This document shows, one piece after another, positions 1-26,527 of a stretch of DNA of 64,000 bases. Below the pieces are notes generated by a model. It did not search any database. It was given only the letters and a program-made list of their open reading frames with translations, and was not told where the DNA came from. Source of the DNA: Thamnaconus septentrionalis (Eukaryota; Chordata; Actinopteri; Tetraodontiformes; Monacanthidae); contig CM020507.1 in the NCBI GenBank assembly GCA_009823395.1, positions 14,371,001 to 14,435,000 of the forward strand, read 5' to 3'. Made by a program: the position numbers and the translations under genes. Position 1 is the stretch's first letter, and the number at the start of each line of letters is the position of its first letter.

Positions 1-427
1 CCAAGCACTTGTTTCCAATAAAATAATATATCCACAGTGCAGAAGCCGACCCAGTCCTGATGAAGAATCAAAGAAGGGAAACAGTCCAAGATGTACTGAA
101 ATGAGGCAGAATTAACTGCATGAAATACAGCTTTTAAACTGTAAACGACATAAAAAAAAAAAATTTCAGGACATTGTTGTCGTTCTGAATGCCCCTTTTG
201 TTACTGCGTGATGCCTGCGAATGTGAATGATAAGCTGCGCCTTCGTCACGGTGCGCTTCATTTTAATCCTCTGTAATAATTTTTTTTTTTTCTTATTGAG
301 ACCGAGATGAATTAAGAGTGAGCGCAAAATATAATCCACATTAAATTGAAAGAGAAGGACGGGGGGGGGGGGGTGGGGGTGTTGTGGGGGTGTCAGTGTT
401 GTTTACATTAAGTGTAAAGAGAAACTG

Positions 428-428
<1 letters not shown>

Positions 429-468
<40 letters not shown>
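429..468. repeat. (AC)n microsatellite
   Basis: About 20 perfect AC units; a (GT)17 tract follows at 847-880. Confidence 0.97.
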
Positions 469-471
<3 letters not shown>

Positions 472-840
472 ACAGTCTCCATCAGGGCCGCCGCTGATTA
501 AAGGGCCTGCAACAAAGAAGCTCAGAAAGCCCAAAGGAACAATGTTCATCTGCAGAGGAATTAATGTAAGAGCAGTGGTGATTACCACGGGGGGCAGTCA
601 GCCATTTCATATTTCCACCTCGAATTTCAACCATGACGAGACTTAAATGCACTGCACAGCCACATTCTCGCCGTCTTCCTTCGCCATTTTCTAACCTCGG
701 CCTCCACCGATAAATAACTGACGGTGGTTTGATTCAATTAGGTCGCGACACACAAGAAGGATAGGTTGAAGAAAAAATAAACAAACATCATTCACTGACA
801 ATGCTGTGCTGAGTGATTTTTAATCGCTCTCTCTCCCTCT

Positions 841-846
<6 letters not shown>

Positions 847-880
<34 letters not shown>
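847..880. repeat. (GT)n microsatellite
   Basis: About 17 perfect GT units. Confidence 0.97.
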
Positions 881-883
<3 letters not shown>

Positions 884-2789
884 GGCTGACGAAAATCCCA
901 ATTAGCAAATCCCAGGAAATACACTGGACCCACAATACAAGCAGCTGGTTTTGGAGAAGCACATTCACTGCTTCCTCGTCTTGTAAATAGAGGCCCTCTT
1001 ACATCAATCCATCAACCGTTGCACCATTATTTGTTTTGTTTTTTTTTTTTTAAATGCATTTTTATACATATGTTTTTTTATGTGCTCCTTTCATTATTTT
1101 TTCTGAATCTGGACCAAACCAGATGGCAGTCAGCTCGCTGTGGCTCGCAACGCTAATGATTCTCGCCTCCTCCTCGGCCGTTGTTATGGTAATGAAAGGA
1201 CCCTGACTGTTGTTCTTAAATGTTGCATTCAAGGTGATTGCTCCGTCTCTGTAAAAAAGTGGCATTCGGGTCGGGGGGGGGGTTGCTGCTCGCTCTCTCG
1301 TTTTTTTTTTTCATCCCCCCCGTCGCCACTCTCGGCCATTATTTGGAGCGATCGGAAGAGAGAGAAATTTCTGAAACAATTAGAGAGGACGGCTCGGGAG
1401 TGATGAAACTTGTTCCCTCGCTCTCCCGTTTTTTTCCCACAGTCGCCGTGAGCCTGGCATCGGACCGGAGGCCCGCTATTGTGAGCTTTGGTCCTATCCA
1501 GGAGCTTCTCACTTCTTCTGGCTGTACTGGGGGACCCAAAAGCTGGGGGAGGGGGTGTGAGTGAGGGGTTACTCTGCCCCCCAGTCTAAAGCGGGCGCTC
1601 CACGCCACTCTACGGAGAGAGGGACCCCTGTCAATAGGCCCCACTCAAGGGGAATAAAGCAAGCCCTCCACCGGTTTGTTTTGGAAGCTGTCTTATTGAT
1701 CTGTCTACCTACCAATGAATGCACGGGCCCAGATTTTTTTTTTCCCCTCCCCACCTCACCCCCCCACTCGCTCGTGCGGACAATGCGGCACTCAAGGCCC
1801 GCATTATCTGGCAGTGGGTTATTCCCAGAGAATGGCGTGCATTAGGGAGAGTTTGGGTCACTTCATCTCTTAATCTGCTCCACTAACCTTTCCCACTAAA
1901 AAAAAGTATAGAGGGAGCGGCGGGGCTGCGGAGGGCGGATCGATGCAAACTGAAGGTGCTTGAATGGAGTTTGTGCGAGAAAGCTCCTCGCGGCGTAATT
2001 GATGAGCATCCTGCAGAGGTAACTAATATGGTGAGAACGACGTACCTTTTCAAAGAGACCTTGAGCTCTCAAGGAGAAGCTGCCCTGTGTTCCACCACGT
2101 TGCTGCAGGACGGAGCTGCAGAAACCAATGCAGAATAAAAAATTTAAATATAAACAATTAAACGTTCAGCATTACAGTTGTTTACTTTAATCTCTGACTC
2201 CTTACGCAATTGTTATTAAGAAGTAATTAATTAATAAATAAACATCTGGTTCAATAGACGAGGAGAGGCGTTGTTGCACCTTTGTGACATCACAAAGGGC
2301 TGCCTTCCTGGACCATGTTGTAGCACAGACTTTCTGAAAAGTAGAACAAGCAAAAGAAACTCTCACTGAAAACTGAAATCACTGAATCTGAAACACATTT
2401 TACTGTTCCAAGACGTGAGAAGTACATTTTGTGTGTGGGGCTTTTAAAGGCCAATAGGCCAAATAATGAGCCTAGTTTTTACCAAGTCTTTGCATAAGCA
2501 GCTCTGTATTCTGTGTGCGTATGCAGTGCAACTAAACATTTGTGACTTCTTAATGCTGCTGTCATTTAAACAATATGGGAAACAAAGTAAAACTAGCTAC
2601 ATATTGATATTTTGTAGGAAAACTTTCAATGACGGAGCAAATTGGAGATTTCTGCCCCTGCTCCTAAATTGATCACAAAGCATTAGGCTGCAAAATAAAG
2701 CAAAACTATTCATTAGTTTAGCGCCACTCCCTGGTATGCTGCTGCCAATGGTGTGCAAGGAATCGCCAAATAAAGATGTAGTAAAGAAC

Positions 2790-5294
2790 ATTATTTATTT
2801 AAGACAAAATCTAAAGCAGAAATAAATATGTGAAGACAATTGCAAGTCATCTCCTTCAGGAACCCAACATTGAATTAAAAAAACCAAAAAAAACAAAACA
2901 ACACTTTGAGTGGTAACAAACAGAAGACCGGATGCCTCGTCAGACACAGAGTTTCTGAGTCTCTCAGGTTCTTCTTGATGGAGGAAACCATGGAAATAAC
3001 AGGATGATGTGTGACCGATTCAAAAACTGACACCCCGATGACAAAACAATGTGTGTAATTCTGAGATTAGAAATGCTTATAGGCCTTGTAATAAATACAA
3101 ACACAAATCAATTAACGAATAAAACAAAAAACAAAATAAAAACCCGAACAGTCATTAGGACAAAGTTAGATTCAGTTTTAAAGGTAGATTTAACAAAACA
3201 AAACAAAACAAAAACAATCAGCTGATTGAGGAAGTGCAGAGGGCGGGAGGGTCAAAACAACTCACCGTACAAATCGTCCTGGTTGAGAATGATCTAGAAA
3301 GTAGGCAGGATTCGATACATTCATTATGTGCGTATTCCCCAGCATTTCAAAACAGACACGACTGAAGCAGAGACTTGTGACATCAGGAGCACGAAGATGT
3401 GATATGCTGCCGCTCGACTTTGCGACATCCGTCCCCTGAAAACATAAATAAATAATAAATAGAAATCACCCAGCAGTGTCTCATTATTAAGTTTCTTTCT
3501 GTTCTTTTTAAACCGTGAGATCAAAAATAAAAGCCGATCGCTGGATTGATGGAACTGATCTGGCGTTGTCGTACCCTACATTCCTGATTATAGACCGGAC
3601 AATCATTTCAATAGTCGGGTTTGCTTGTTTGCTTGCTTGCTTGTCGAACGTTAGCCGAGGAAGTACAGCAGCCGCCGTCTCCTCGGGAAGAGGAGGAAGG
3701 CTGCAAAACCTTCTGCACTCAGCCAGGCTGATTAAGAGACAGCTGACAGGAAAGACCCACTTGGCACATTAGAAAAACAAAAAGAAAAAGAAAACAAGAG
3801 TTAAACAATTTTAAAAAAAGCTATGAATGGGTTAAAAAAAGAAAGAGTGTTGAAGAAGGAAGCGGAAACATGAAGGCGCTAGCTTATCGACAGTTATTGA
3901 TCACGATGCCCTTTCGCACTGCAGCTGACTGGCAGCAGAGATCCAACACAGGCAGACAGACGCACACCTCCGACTGAGCCCCAGGTGCCGTCCTCCCTTT
4001 TAGTCATCGCTGCTGCTGCTTCTCACACACACTCAGACACACACTCAGACACACACTCACACACCGGGGGCTTCAGATCCTCTCATTACTCCTAAAATGG
4101 CTCAGATGAAACCGGAGAGATCACGAGTCAAACGTGACAAATCAGTTAGCGCGCCTCTCGTCTGGAAAACAATGCGACAGAGCCGACGCCCCCCCGCCCC
4201 GGCGCCCCCCGCCTCCACTACATGCTCTTAAATACGGATTCAAGTCAATGATGCGTCCTCCCCATGCGCCAGTTTTACAAACTCCTCCTCGGCCGACCCG
4301 ACCCGCCCGAGCTCGCACCTCCCTTCTTCCTCCTCTTCCTCCTCTTCCTCCTCCTTGGTCCTTGTTGCACAATCTTAAGACTCCCCCTCGGTCACGGCCG
4401 TGGGTCCGTGGCAATGGAATTTAGACAGTTTGTGAACGCACACTTTAAAAAAAACATTTGATCAGAAGACAAAAACAGGCAGACGCCCCCCCCACCACCA
4501 CCACAGTCCTGCACCAGACCCTCGTGGTCGGTCGACTCCCGATTCATCTTCAAAAGTACAAACGTCTCAAGCACCGGTTGCGATACAGTCTGGATTTACA
4601 CACAGGCGCGGGACTTCACACTAAAGTACCAACAGTGACAGATGAAACCGTGTGTATCCAGTCCCATTTACACCAAACAAACAAAAAAAATTGTCTTTTC
4701 TTGATACGTTTTGTGATGCAAACATCCTCTTGAAAAAATAATCCGGACGAGGAGAAGGGACGACCTTTGGCATGCACAATGCTGTGAGAGGCGACGCTGG
4801 TTTAAAATCAAAGAGCATCAGAGATCTGAAGATGTTAATGGATTAAAGTTATTACATTTGATTAAAAAAGAATGTAAAAATGGCTTTAAAAAAATGTAGC
4901 AGAATTGAGCGCAACTCCCTTCGTGTACAGCATCGAACCTTCCAATCACTCAAATTCCACAGTTCAAACTGCTCACTTTTCTCAGTTGAACGTCAATCAT
5001 TTCCGTTCCATGCAGATTTTAGACCCTCTATTTATAAAGTTTGCTCTTAAATAAAAACAAAAGGTGGTGGTGGTGGTGGTGGGGTGGGGGGTGTGGCCAT
5101 AGTTGTGAACCCTGCGGCCGCTCAGAGTTTACAGAGTGGTCTGTGGTGGAAGCACTGGAGGTTGAACCGGGAGCTCAGCTGATATGATCAGTCACTGTCA
5201 GAGAGGGAGGGGGGGGAGAGAGAGAGAGACGAGTCCTGGCCAGGGTCTCCGTGTCCCCGCCCCTCTCGGCCACCCCGCCAAACCCGATGCGACG
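2790..5294 (-). other. tmem161b: tmem161b 3' UTR and downstream flank
   Basis: No further TMEM161B coding sequence follows the stop. I found no AATAAA on the minus strand close to the stop; the first clear cluster is AAATAAATAA from the complement of about 2791-2800, with a weaker TATAAA variant near 5031-5036. The 3' UTR could therefore end near 5.0 kb or run to about 2.8 kb. The stretch includes a purine/pyrimidine patch (about 5190-5230), a G-rich run (5065-5095), a GC-rich CpG patch at about 4140-4420 and a possible extra exon at 3266-3435. Confidence 0.4.
3266..3435 (-). other. Possible unassigned exon, 170 bases
   Basis: On the minus strand a good acceptor (TTTATGTTTTCAG) and a good donor (G|GTGAGTTG) bracket 170 bases. 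One frame is open throughout (56 codons plus 2 bases). I do not recognise the peptide. An open frame this long occurs by chance reasonably often and no partner exon is evident, so this may be a non-coding exon, an exon of a neighbouring gene running off the left edge, or chance. Confidence 0.2.
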
Positions 5295-19094
<13,800 letters not shown>

Positions 19095-19620
19095 GTTGAA
19101 GCAGTGCTGCTAAACCAGACTCTTCCCCGACAACAGTGAGCGCCACGAGCCGGAAATCAAGCGACGAGGAGCACATAAGCCTTTCTTGCGATGTGTGTGC
19201 ACAGAATGAAGGGTTTCTCATTCAAACTGTCATCGTATCCTTGAACAGACTGATTATATGGGGGAAATTCTATGGGTCCAACCTCCGTTGCCAAGTATTT
19301 TTCAACTGCAGTAGAGGTCAAGCTAAAATTTTGGGTAAGGAGCTGTCCTAAGATATGCCTGAACAAATATAATGAAATGGTAAGATTTAATTTATCCATG
19401 TTTTGAAAATGGATACAAAACGATAACCAATATATTTCATGAATCTTAAAATACGTGGGATATTTTTTATTTTGGTTTTAAGTATCACAACGATTTTGGA
19501 TTTTTACACAGGATTACACGAGACCGGATTAAGTATAGACGAGGACCGCCGAAACCGGAAGAGAACTCAGTCACTCGCTTGACGTGACAGCTCTGAGCAT
19601 GAATTAGTTGTCTATCGGTG
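19095..19620 (-). promoter_or_regulatory. tmem161b: tmem161b 5' UTR and promoter region
   Basis: The DNA immediately upstream of the ATG holds an ETS-type core CCGGAAAT at 19150-19157. Farther out are CCGGAAG at 19555-19561 and a CRE-like TGACGTGA at 19580-19587. ETS and CRE sites are usual in promoters of widely expressed genes. No TATA box is seen near the gene and the region is not a strong CpG island. The transcription start cannot be placed; the outer ETS/CRE pair could drive tmem161b or a divergent plus-strand transcript. Confidence 0.5.
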
Positions 19621-19852
19621 GGCACATAATTAACAGTAAGAGGGGGAAGGAGGAAAATAAGAACAGTGATATTTTACCGATTTAAATTTTGTTATTCATA
19701 ACTGTTTTTTATATTATGGGCTTTACACTGACTGTGTCGCCAGATAAATTGAGCATGTTATGAGGTTTCTATGCCCTGAATTCTTGTGACAGCAAAAGTC
19801 AAGTGAAACGAGTAAAGCCAAGAAACTATCTATAACAATGCATCCTAGAGTC

Positions 19853-19925
19853 GAATACTACTACTACTATTAATAATAATAATTACAATATTATTATTAT
19901 TATTATTAATAATAATAATAATACC
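19853..19925. repeat. AT-rich trinucleotide foldback repeat
   Basis: TACTACTAC, then ATTAATAATAATAATTA, then ATTATTATTATTATTATTA, then AATAATAATAAT. The ATT and AAT blocks are mutually complementary and could form a hairpin. Confidence 0.9.
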
Positions 19926-19996
19926 ATCATTAAGCATTGCATTTCATATGACTGACACCAACTGAAATAATATCTGTGTATAAATATTATTGACGT

Positions 19997-20400
19997 TCTA
20001 TGAGGCTGAGGCCAACAGTGCCATCATGTTTGCAGTAGTGTGCATAGGCAGTAGAATGAAGGAAGTAGACTTCAATAGACTCAACAAGGTCATCAGGAAA
20101 GTGGGTGTTGGGGTGAAGCTAGACCCTCTTGAGACTGACTGAGAGGAGGATGCTGTGGAAGCTTCACAGCATCCTGGAAAGCACCTCCCATCCCCTATGC
20201 CTGCTACTGGTGCAGCACAGGAACATTAAGACTATCCACAACAAAATGCCACAGGAGGCCCCCAGTTTTTACAACTCACTTTAATCATCAATGTTTTCTT
20301 TCTTTTTTGCACTGGCTGTTATTCACGATCACACAGCACCATCTCATTGCACTTGAGATGTACATTATGCAACATATTGTAAATCATAAGTCCTGCAGAT
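19997..20400 (+). mobile_element. LINE (non-LTR retrotransposon) 3' fragment, decayed
   Basis: In forward orientation the DNA translates to the C-terminal tail of a fish LINE ORF2: a segment with FNRLNKVIRKVG and VKLDPLE, then after a stop and frame change ERRMLWKLHSI and SHPL, ending with a PSFYNS-like block. These correspond to the family's RLNKLIRKAG..LDSLE..ERRML.KL..I.D..SHPL pattern. A short 3' UTR follows. It is non-functional: frameshifted, with stops, and lacking the reverse transcriptase and endonuclease. Confidence 0.7.
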
Positions 20401-21169
20401 TCTCATGAGACTTCCTGGTTTATATTCAGCATTCCACTATTACATGATAACTTCTAATAGTGATAGTGATGACGCGCTTAAAAAGTATGGTGCAAGATTT
20501 GTATATAAAAATAAAGTGGGTGTTAGTAAGTGCAGTAATATTTATATTGCTTCATAATAAAAACTGATAAAACTTAAAAAGTGGTCATCTCTTCAAAACA
20601 TAAAGTTGGACTGTGTATCTTTAAGTTAAATATAGAGTGCTTTTCTTATATTGTGCACTTTAAAAAAAAAAAAAAAAAAAAAAAGACATTGTCCCACTAA
20701 TCACATAATTCCAGAGTGAGTCCTTACTGCAGGGCTCACCAGCTGTTTGATACAATTAATATAATGGTTCAAATGAAATCAATAAAAGTTGTCCTTTTTT
20801 TTGTTTTAGCCATTTGGTTGAAGCTGATTTCTAAATACCGGACTAAGCTAAATAAGTTTTCACAATTGATAAAAGTAATTTTAAAAAGTGATTTCAAAAT
20901 ATTTTCAGCATGCTCCGAGGAATTAATCCCTTAATCACAGACCAACATTGTTTTTTGCAACTACACTAAAGGACACAAAGGTGCACACCTCAGCTTCACG
21001 TCATGTGAGTCCGTTGTGAATCTACTGTGTAGAGGGTGAGACTGCATTTGTACCCGTGCATGCGTTGGCAAGGCCCTCCTCTGTTATTGCAGGGCTGCAC
21101 ACTCCACCCCCCTCTCGGCTCGTCGCCACAGCCCCGTCTTGCAGCATGTACATGCACTGCTGGACGCAT

Positions 21170-21320
21170 GGTGTGTCATTCCTCTCTGTTGCACATCTGC
21201 TAATTACCATTCTGCCCCGAGGCCATGGAGATGTCCCTCTACAGATGGCTGTTTAATAATGACGATGTCAGTAATGAATGCAATTAATCTGAAATGAGAG
21301 AGCGGCTCACATGAGGAAAT
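21170..21320. promoter_or_regulatory. Candidate conserved non-coding element
   Basis: A non-repetitive block with homeodomain cores TAATTA (21201-21206) and AATTAAT (about 21282-21288) and several ATGA/TAATGA steps, set in duller AT-rich DNA. It has the texture of vertebrate developmental enhancers. Motif-based only. Confidence 0.35.
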
Positions 21321-23476
21321 AAAAATGACACCATTACTCGTGGAATCTTTACTATCCCGAAAGCAGGACAGTGTTTCACAAAAGTGGCTCTGGAGAGAAG
21401 CAGGCCGTGTTTTATTTCGGTATCTGGGTTATTCCATACGTTTGCCACTGATTTTCTTTTCATTTATAATTGAAGGGATTCTCGTACTGTACATTCTCCT
21501 CGTTGTATTCCGTATCACACTCAGCACTATTACGGCTGCTGTTTGAACTCTATTCTCTCCGGAGCTTGTGTCTTTTTTTTTTTTTTTTCACTTTTCACAC
21601 ACAGTGTTGTCTGTTCTTTTTAGTCAGGCTTGTTATTTTTAGATGAAACATAATAGCCAGGATCTTCAGTGTACTGCGAGAGCTTCACACCCCTTCCTAG
21701 TGTTTAATCCATATGACATCTCCTCCGTGCCTACTGCTTCCTTTGAGTTTCTACTCCCAAGCCTTGCAATATAAAGATGATGAGAATATTACAGTAAAAA
21801 AAAAAAAAAAAAAATCCCAGCCTAGTCAGTCAAATGGACTCATTGTTCACTGTCACAATTCATTTTTAATGGCAGCCCTTTTTGTGCGCGAGTGTTGGCG
21901 AGCATTATACATAGTTTCCTTCTTTTATTAATCAAACAACAGTTTGAAATGTGTGTCACTGATCTCAGCAGCATACCTCGAAGCAGAGGAGGGAAATAGA
22001 ACGGAGAGCTATGTCGACTCCTCACCATACTAAGACTGAAATTGGTTGGGAATGTAATTCTCTTTGGTGCAGCACCTCCTTCCCCATTCTCTGTAATCTA
22101 CATGAATGCAAATTACAATGCAAATGCAAATACTACTGAATAATTTATGTGCAGAGTTTTTTTTTTTTTTTTTACAGAGGCTGGGCAACATTTTTTCTTT
22201 CCTTAAATAGAGTAATGTGGCATTTGGAGTACTGTTTGGCTAACTGGAAATGCACAACAGAAATGATCAAATGCTCACTTCATATGTTTAGTGAACAGAC
22301 TCAAAATTTACACATTTTTGTTTTCTTCTTTGCCTAAATTATTCTTCAGTCACATCGAGCAACGGGCCTTTTTGTTCAGGAATGCTCTCTTCCTCCATTA
22401 CCCCGAATGTGTATTTTGACCTATGTTAATGTTTTGTGGTCATCTCTTGTATTGATTTCTATTCTTATTGCTGCTATTTACCTCCAACAAACTGAATGTA
22501 AACATTAATCTAAACCACAGTGGACGTTAGATCCCATTCCCAGATACCGCAGCACTTCCTCGTCCTTCGTAACAAGAACTCCACCCATCACATCGGCCTA
22601 ATTTCTATAAATCAAATAAGCGCGCTCAGAATATCTACAAAAAATAGAGAAAACACACTCTTGCCAAATGCAATTAATGGCATCCATACACACTTGAACA
22701 CATACATTTTTCGGCTCATAACAAGGATAATCAAATGGCTATGGCTTCCGTTGGACGGCGTGCCTGTGCTCGGGTCTGTGCACTCTGTGGTTAAGGCATC
22801 TCCCTCAGCGGTTTTTCCATCAGGGATTGTAATTAACCAACAGCATTCATGAGTGGGCATGCTCATTTAGCCTGCGACTCAGCTTAGACAGCTTTAGAGG
22901 GATGAAAGAACAAATCCTGGTGGAACAAGGCAAACGTGCACTATAGCTAAAGCAAAAACATCGCCGACGGAATAATAACTACTCCAAAACTTATGTATGT
23001 AGGCACCCCCCCCAAACCCTTAAAAAATTAAAAATCACACACACTGGATTGTAGGGGCTTGTGTGCTCTATAGGCAGCATTTTGGGATGTGGGGTGCATA
23101 ATTAATCTGTTGCTGTTGCTGTGTTTTACATGGCTACATATTTTCTTAGGATTAACATGCTTTAAAATTACCCTTCTTTGTAAACATATGATAAGTTATT
23201 GATATATTCTATGTTATTTCATTCACTCGTGAGAAAAGAAATCCCCTGAAAAGGAAACGTGTTTAAAATGCATACTTCTGTGCATAAAAGCCAAGATTAT
23301 GGTTATTGCTGAAGGTTAAATATCTCATGTTGGGTTCAAGTTCATTGGACGTCTTGAGCATCTGATTTATGGCACCCAATAAAAGCGTAATAAAAAAGAT
23401 ATATTAAAATGTTTATATGGACTCTCTAAATGAGGTGACTTCAGATTTTTTTTTAAACAAATGGCTAAAAACAAGT

Positions 23477-23500
23477 AAATTATATATATATATATATATT
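23477..23500. repeat. (TA)n tract
   Basis: About 11-12 perfect TA units in AT-rich intergenic DNA. Confidence 0.93.
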
Positions 23501-24299
23501 GTGTTTTTTAAATTGTTGTAGGATTATTATTTTTGTGAATTTGATTCTAGTTTACTAGGAAAAAAAACTTTGCACAATTATTTTTATTCATTTTAATGTA
23601 GCCACTGCTTTACTTTGATATTATACAACATATCTTTTTGACTTCATGTTTACTGATAGATTGATTGATTCAATTGTTTTTGCTATTGATTTTGATATTT
23701 CACATTAATTGTCTGAGAGGTTCTGGTTTGCATGTTAAAAATAAGGAAAACACTGAAGCAACATGCTCCAGTTTACGCCTTACTGACAAACTAGGCAAAT
23801 TTAAGATACCAAAAGCACATGACAAACATTTTTAGCAATGGTATGTATGGAGGATGACATTTGATTTGCAGTTCAAGTTTTAGACAAAACTGTGTGTAAA
23901 TTGTCAATCAATTTAACCATGTTTTTTGCACCCTATGTTTAAAAAATAATTGCAGCCTCAACATTAACCAAGCAACGTTAAAATCACGTTGGCCACAGAA
24001 TAAAATACACCGAATCATTTTATTCTCAGAATCATATTTTTTTTGTACGCGATGATAACTTGCATCTCTGTATTCTATTGTTTTACTCTATATTCCCATT
24101 TCCTGCTCTAAAACTCTATTGGCTGTTGTTCATCAAACACGACGCAGCACCACTGCAGTGGCAGAAAATATCAAAGCTGATTTATTTCCCTATTCAATTG
24201 CACAGTGATTTATATCAGAATTAGACTACAGTGTGTGAGTGTGTGTGCACGTGCATACAGTAACAGACACACTGAGAAATAAAGGCAGAGCTAGAGGGA

Positions 24300-24353
24300 G
24301 AATGAGAGAGAGGGGGGAGAGAGAGAGAGAGCGAGAGAGAGAGAGAGAGAGAA
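24300..24353. repeat. (GA)n-rich purine tract
   Basis: A GAGA-rich run directly left of a candidate conserved element. Confidence 0.9.
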
Positions 24354-24560
24354 GCTCATTATAATCGGGCAATTATGCTGGCAGAATTAGAAGCGTCCTT
24401 ATTTTCTCTTGTGGCAGCCTGAGTGTGGAGACGGTTTTTTAAGTGACTGCAGACTAATCCGTGGATATGACTGACTATCCCGTGTTAATATGGAGCATCT
24501 GTAGTCGCATATGACAACAAGATTTGGGAGTGAAAGCCTGTGATTTGGGCATTTTGGAGA
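24354..24560. promoter_or_regulatory. Candidate conserved non-coding element
   Basis: After a GA tract, a complex block with ATTATAATCGGGCAATTATG, GCAGACTAATCCG and GTTAATATGGAGC. CTAATCC resembles an OTX/PITX (TAATCC) site. Confidence 0.35.
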
Positions 24561-24879
24561 TTCCGGAGATTCAAGCAAGGCTCCCCAGGTTCTGGGCTAT
24601 AATTTGCATTGATGAGGATGTGTTTTTTTTTTTTTCCCCTCGCTCTTTCTCTCCTGGTTGGGGTCTTGGCTCAGCGGTAGAATGTGAGAAACAAGGGCAG
24701 TGTGTGCTCGTCTGCAGCTCAGGATCATGGCTGCAGCACACATTCAGTGTCTTCCAATGAGTGGTATCTGATTACTTTGCATGTATTTAAAATATGTGGT
24801 TTTTTGTTTTTTTTTCCCTGGCGAATGTACGTGCTGTCCTGTGTTGGTTGTTGTTGTTGCTGTCTGTGCAACGGTGGCA

Positions 24880-24881
<2 letters not shown>

Positions 24882-24924
<43 letters not shown>

Positions 24925-24935
24925 TGCAGGTGTGT
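24882..24935. repeat. (GT)n microsatellite
   Basis: About 21 GT units, with a further short GT run after TCTGCAG. Confidence 0.95.
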
Positions 24936-26020
24936 GTGTTGCCTCTGTGGAACATAAATGTAAATCAGAACACCTGGACTTATTGAATGAGTTTAAATAA
25001 AAAAATAATTTTGTTCAGAACTATGAAAAATAAATTGTACTTCTTATTGCAGTTAATAATAAAATGTGTTATAATAAAAGCTACACTCTTTCCTTAATTT
25101 TGTTTAACTGTTAGATGGTTGTATCATATCTGGAGACGTGAAGCACCATTGGCACGCTAAAGACTTTGACCTTAGGTCAAGGGTATTTGACCAGCATTTG
25201 ACTCTTGACCTCTGCTACATCTCTGATCAGCTCTCCGGCTAATGTGTATTGATTATGAGTCCCATGAGAGACCAAACCCCCAAAACATTTATTTAAACTG
25301 CTGATTGTTTTTTAATGCAAAGGGAAGCCTTGACTTATTGCTCTTTACCTTAAGATTTTTAACTGTCAATTGTAAATGAAAAAATGGACATAAATAAATG
25401 TAGATCAGGGCAATTGTGTGTTTTTTTGTTTTTTTTTTGACACACACAGACTAGACCCCGCATTTCCCTCTCATTTTCCACACACACACACACGCGCGCA
25501 CACAGACACAAAAGTTGAATGGTGCGTGGAATGCGACAAAAGGAATTGTCTGGTCCTGCATGTGTGTGCGTTGGGGGTTGGCGGGTCGGGTCGGGGGAGG
25601 GGTGCAGCAGCGGGATGAAGTGGAATGACGACTCCCTGAAAGTTCTCAGGGAAGTGCTTGTGTCTGGCTGTGGAGCAGGCAGCTGATTTTGGGATAGGCT
25701 CTTAGCATAACAAAGGGCCCGAGCCTGTGAACTTGGGGCACCTTTCGACCCTGGCGCTGTGGCCATGAATAGTCTCCGGGCCTCCCCATTGAGCACCTCC
25801 ATGGCTGGCCTGGTCGTGGCTAAATTGTTAATCAGGGTAATTTAATATAGTTTTTCAATATGCCCCATCTCTCATCGGGAAAGCATTCAGCGCCTTCTCG
25901 CCTCGCCGTCCGAGGGAAAGGCTCTCCTCATTCAGGCAGGGCGGGCTGACCAGCTGCAGATCCTACACTCCGACACTCCATTTGAATGTCCAGACATCAA
26001 CAACAGCAACGGCTCAGCCC

Positions 26021-26044
26021 GTGTGTGTGTGTGTGTGTGTGTGT
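26021..26044. repeat. (GT)n microsatellite
   Basis: 12 GT units at the start of a CpG-rich interval. Confidence 0.95.
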
Positions 26045-26464
26045 TTGCGCGCCCCGGACTTTAGCGCGAAAAGGCTATTTTCACACGTGCGCGGACACGC
26101 ACGGCGGGTGAGTGACAGCGGCAGAGAGACGAGACAAGCGCGCATTGTCTGGCTCCTGAAACAACCGCGCGTTTGTGTGCAAAGCCTCATATTTACTTTG
26201 ACCCGCGCTCTGAGGGAAAAAAATAAAAATAAAAAACGGGGAAACGAGACAGTGTCCTTTAAAGCTCCGAGGTGATAGACAATCTGCGCGGCACTTTCCC
26301 CCTCAAAGTGAAATCGCGGCGAGGTCACGGGGAGCGCTAACTCCTGGGTCTCAGGACGGGTGACGTCAGCGCCGCTGGCCACCGCGTCCAGTGAAGTGTA
26401 GGTGAGTCATTGGATTAAGGGTCCTTAGTTTTAGGCAGTGTGACTCCAAAACACCCCATCCACC

Positions 26465-26468
<4 letters not shown>

Positions 26469-26508
<40 letters not shown>
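26469..26508. repeat. (CA)n microsatellite
   Basis: 20 CA units, ending about 20 bases before a TATA-like sequence. Confidence 0.95.
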
Positions 26509-26510
<2 letters not shown>

Positions 26511-26527
26511 GTCCTGACTCTAGCGTC

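Larger units (their letters stand above)
1..2789. other. Intergenic, no gene seen
   Basis: I see no supported coding exon. Contents: a G-tract at 361-392, (AC)20 at 429-468, (GT)17 at 847-880, polypyrimidine runs at about 1270-1320, and a plus-strand acceptor-like TTTTTTTCCCACAG ending near 1441 with no convincing exon after it. The stretch 1790-2040 has the moderately GC-rich, non-repetitive texture of conserved non-coding DNA, but this cannot be judged without alignment. Confidence 0.5.
20401..24299. other. Intergenic, AT-rich, no gene seen
   Basis: No coding exon supported. Contains a poly(A) run near 20660-20684, a candidate conserved element at 21170-21320, poly(A)/(T) runs near 21795 and 22156, and long AT-rich sequence from 22.9 to 24.2 kb with no recognisable element. 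Confidence 0.6.

Noticed and set aside
1238..1564. Plus-strand open frame after an acceptor-like TTTTTTTCCCACAG
   Set aside because: No recognisable protein, no good donor at its end and strong low-complexity content; treated as chance.
4140..4420. GC-rich patch as a promoter of another gene
   Set aside because: Open frames there are low-complexity Pro/Gly/Arg and no exon or conserved promoter motif follows; left as unexplained flank.
24660..24700. tRNA-like A-box (TTGGCTCAGCGGTAGAATG)
   Set aside because: The D-arm-like match is good, but no B box or acceptor pairing follows at the right distance. Possibly a SINE scrap, but unsupported.
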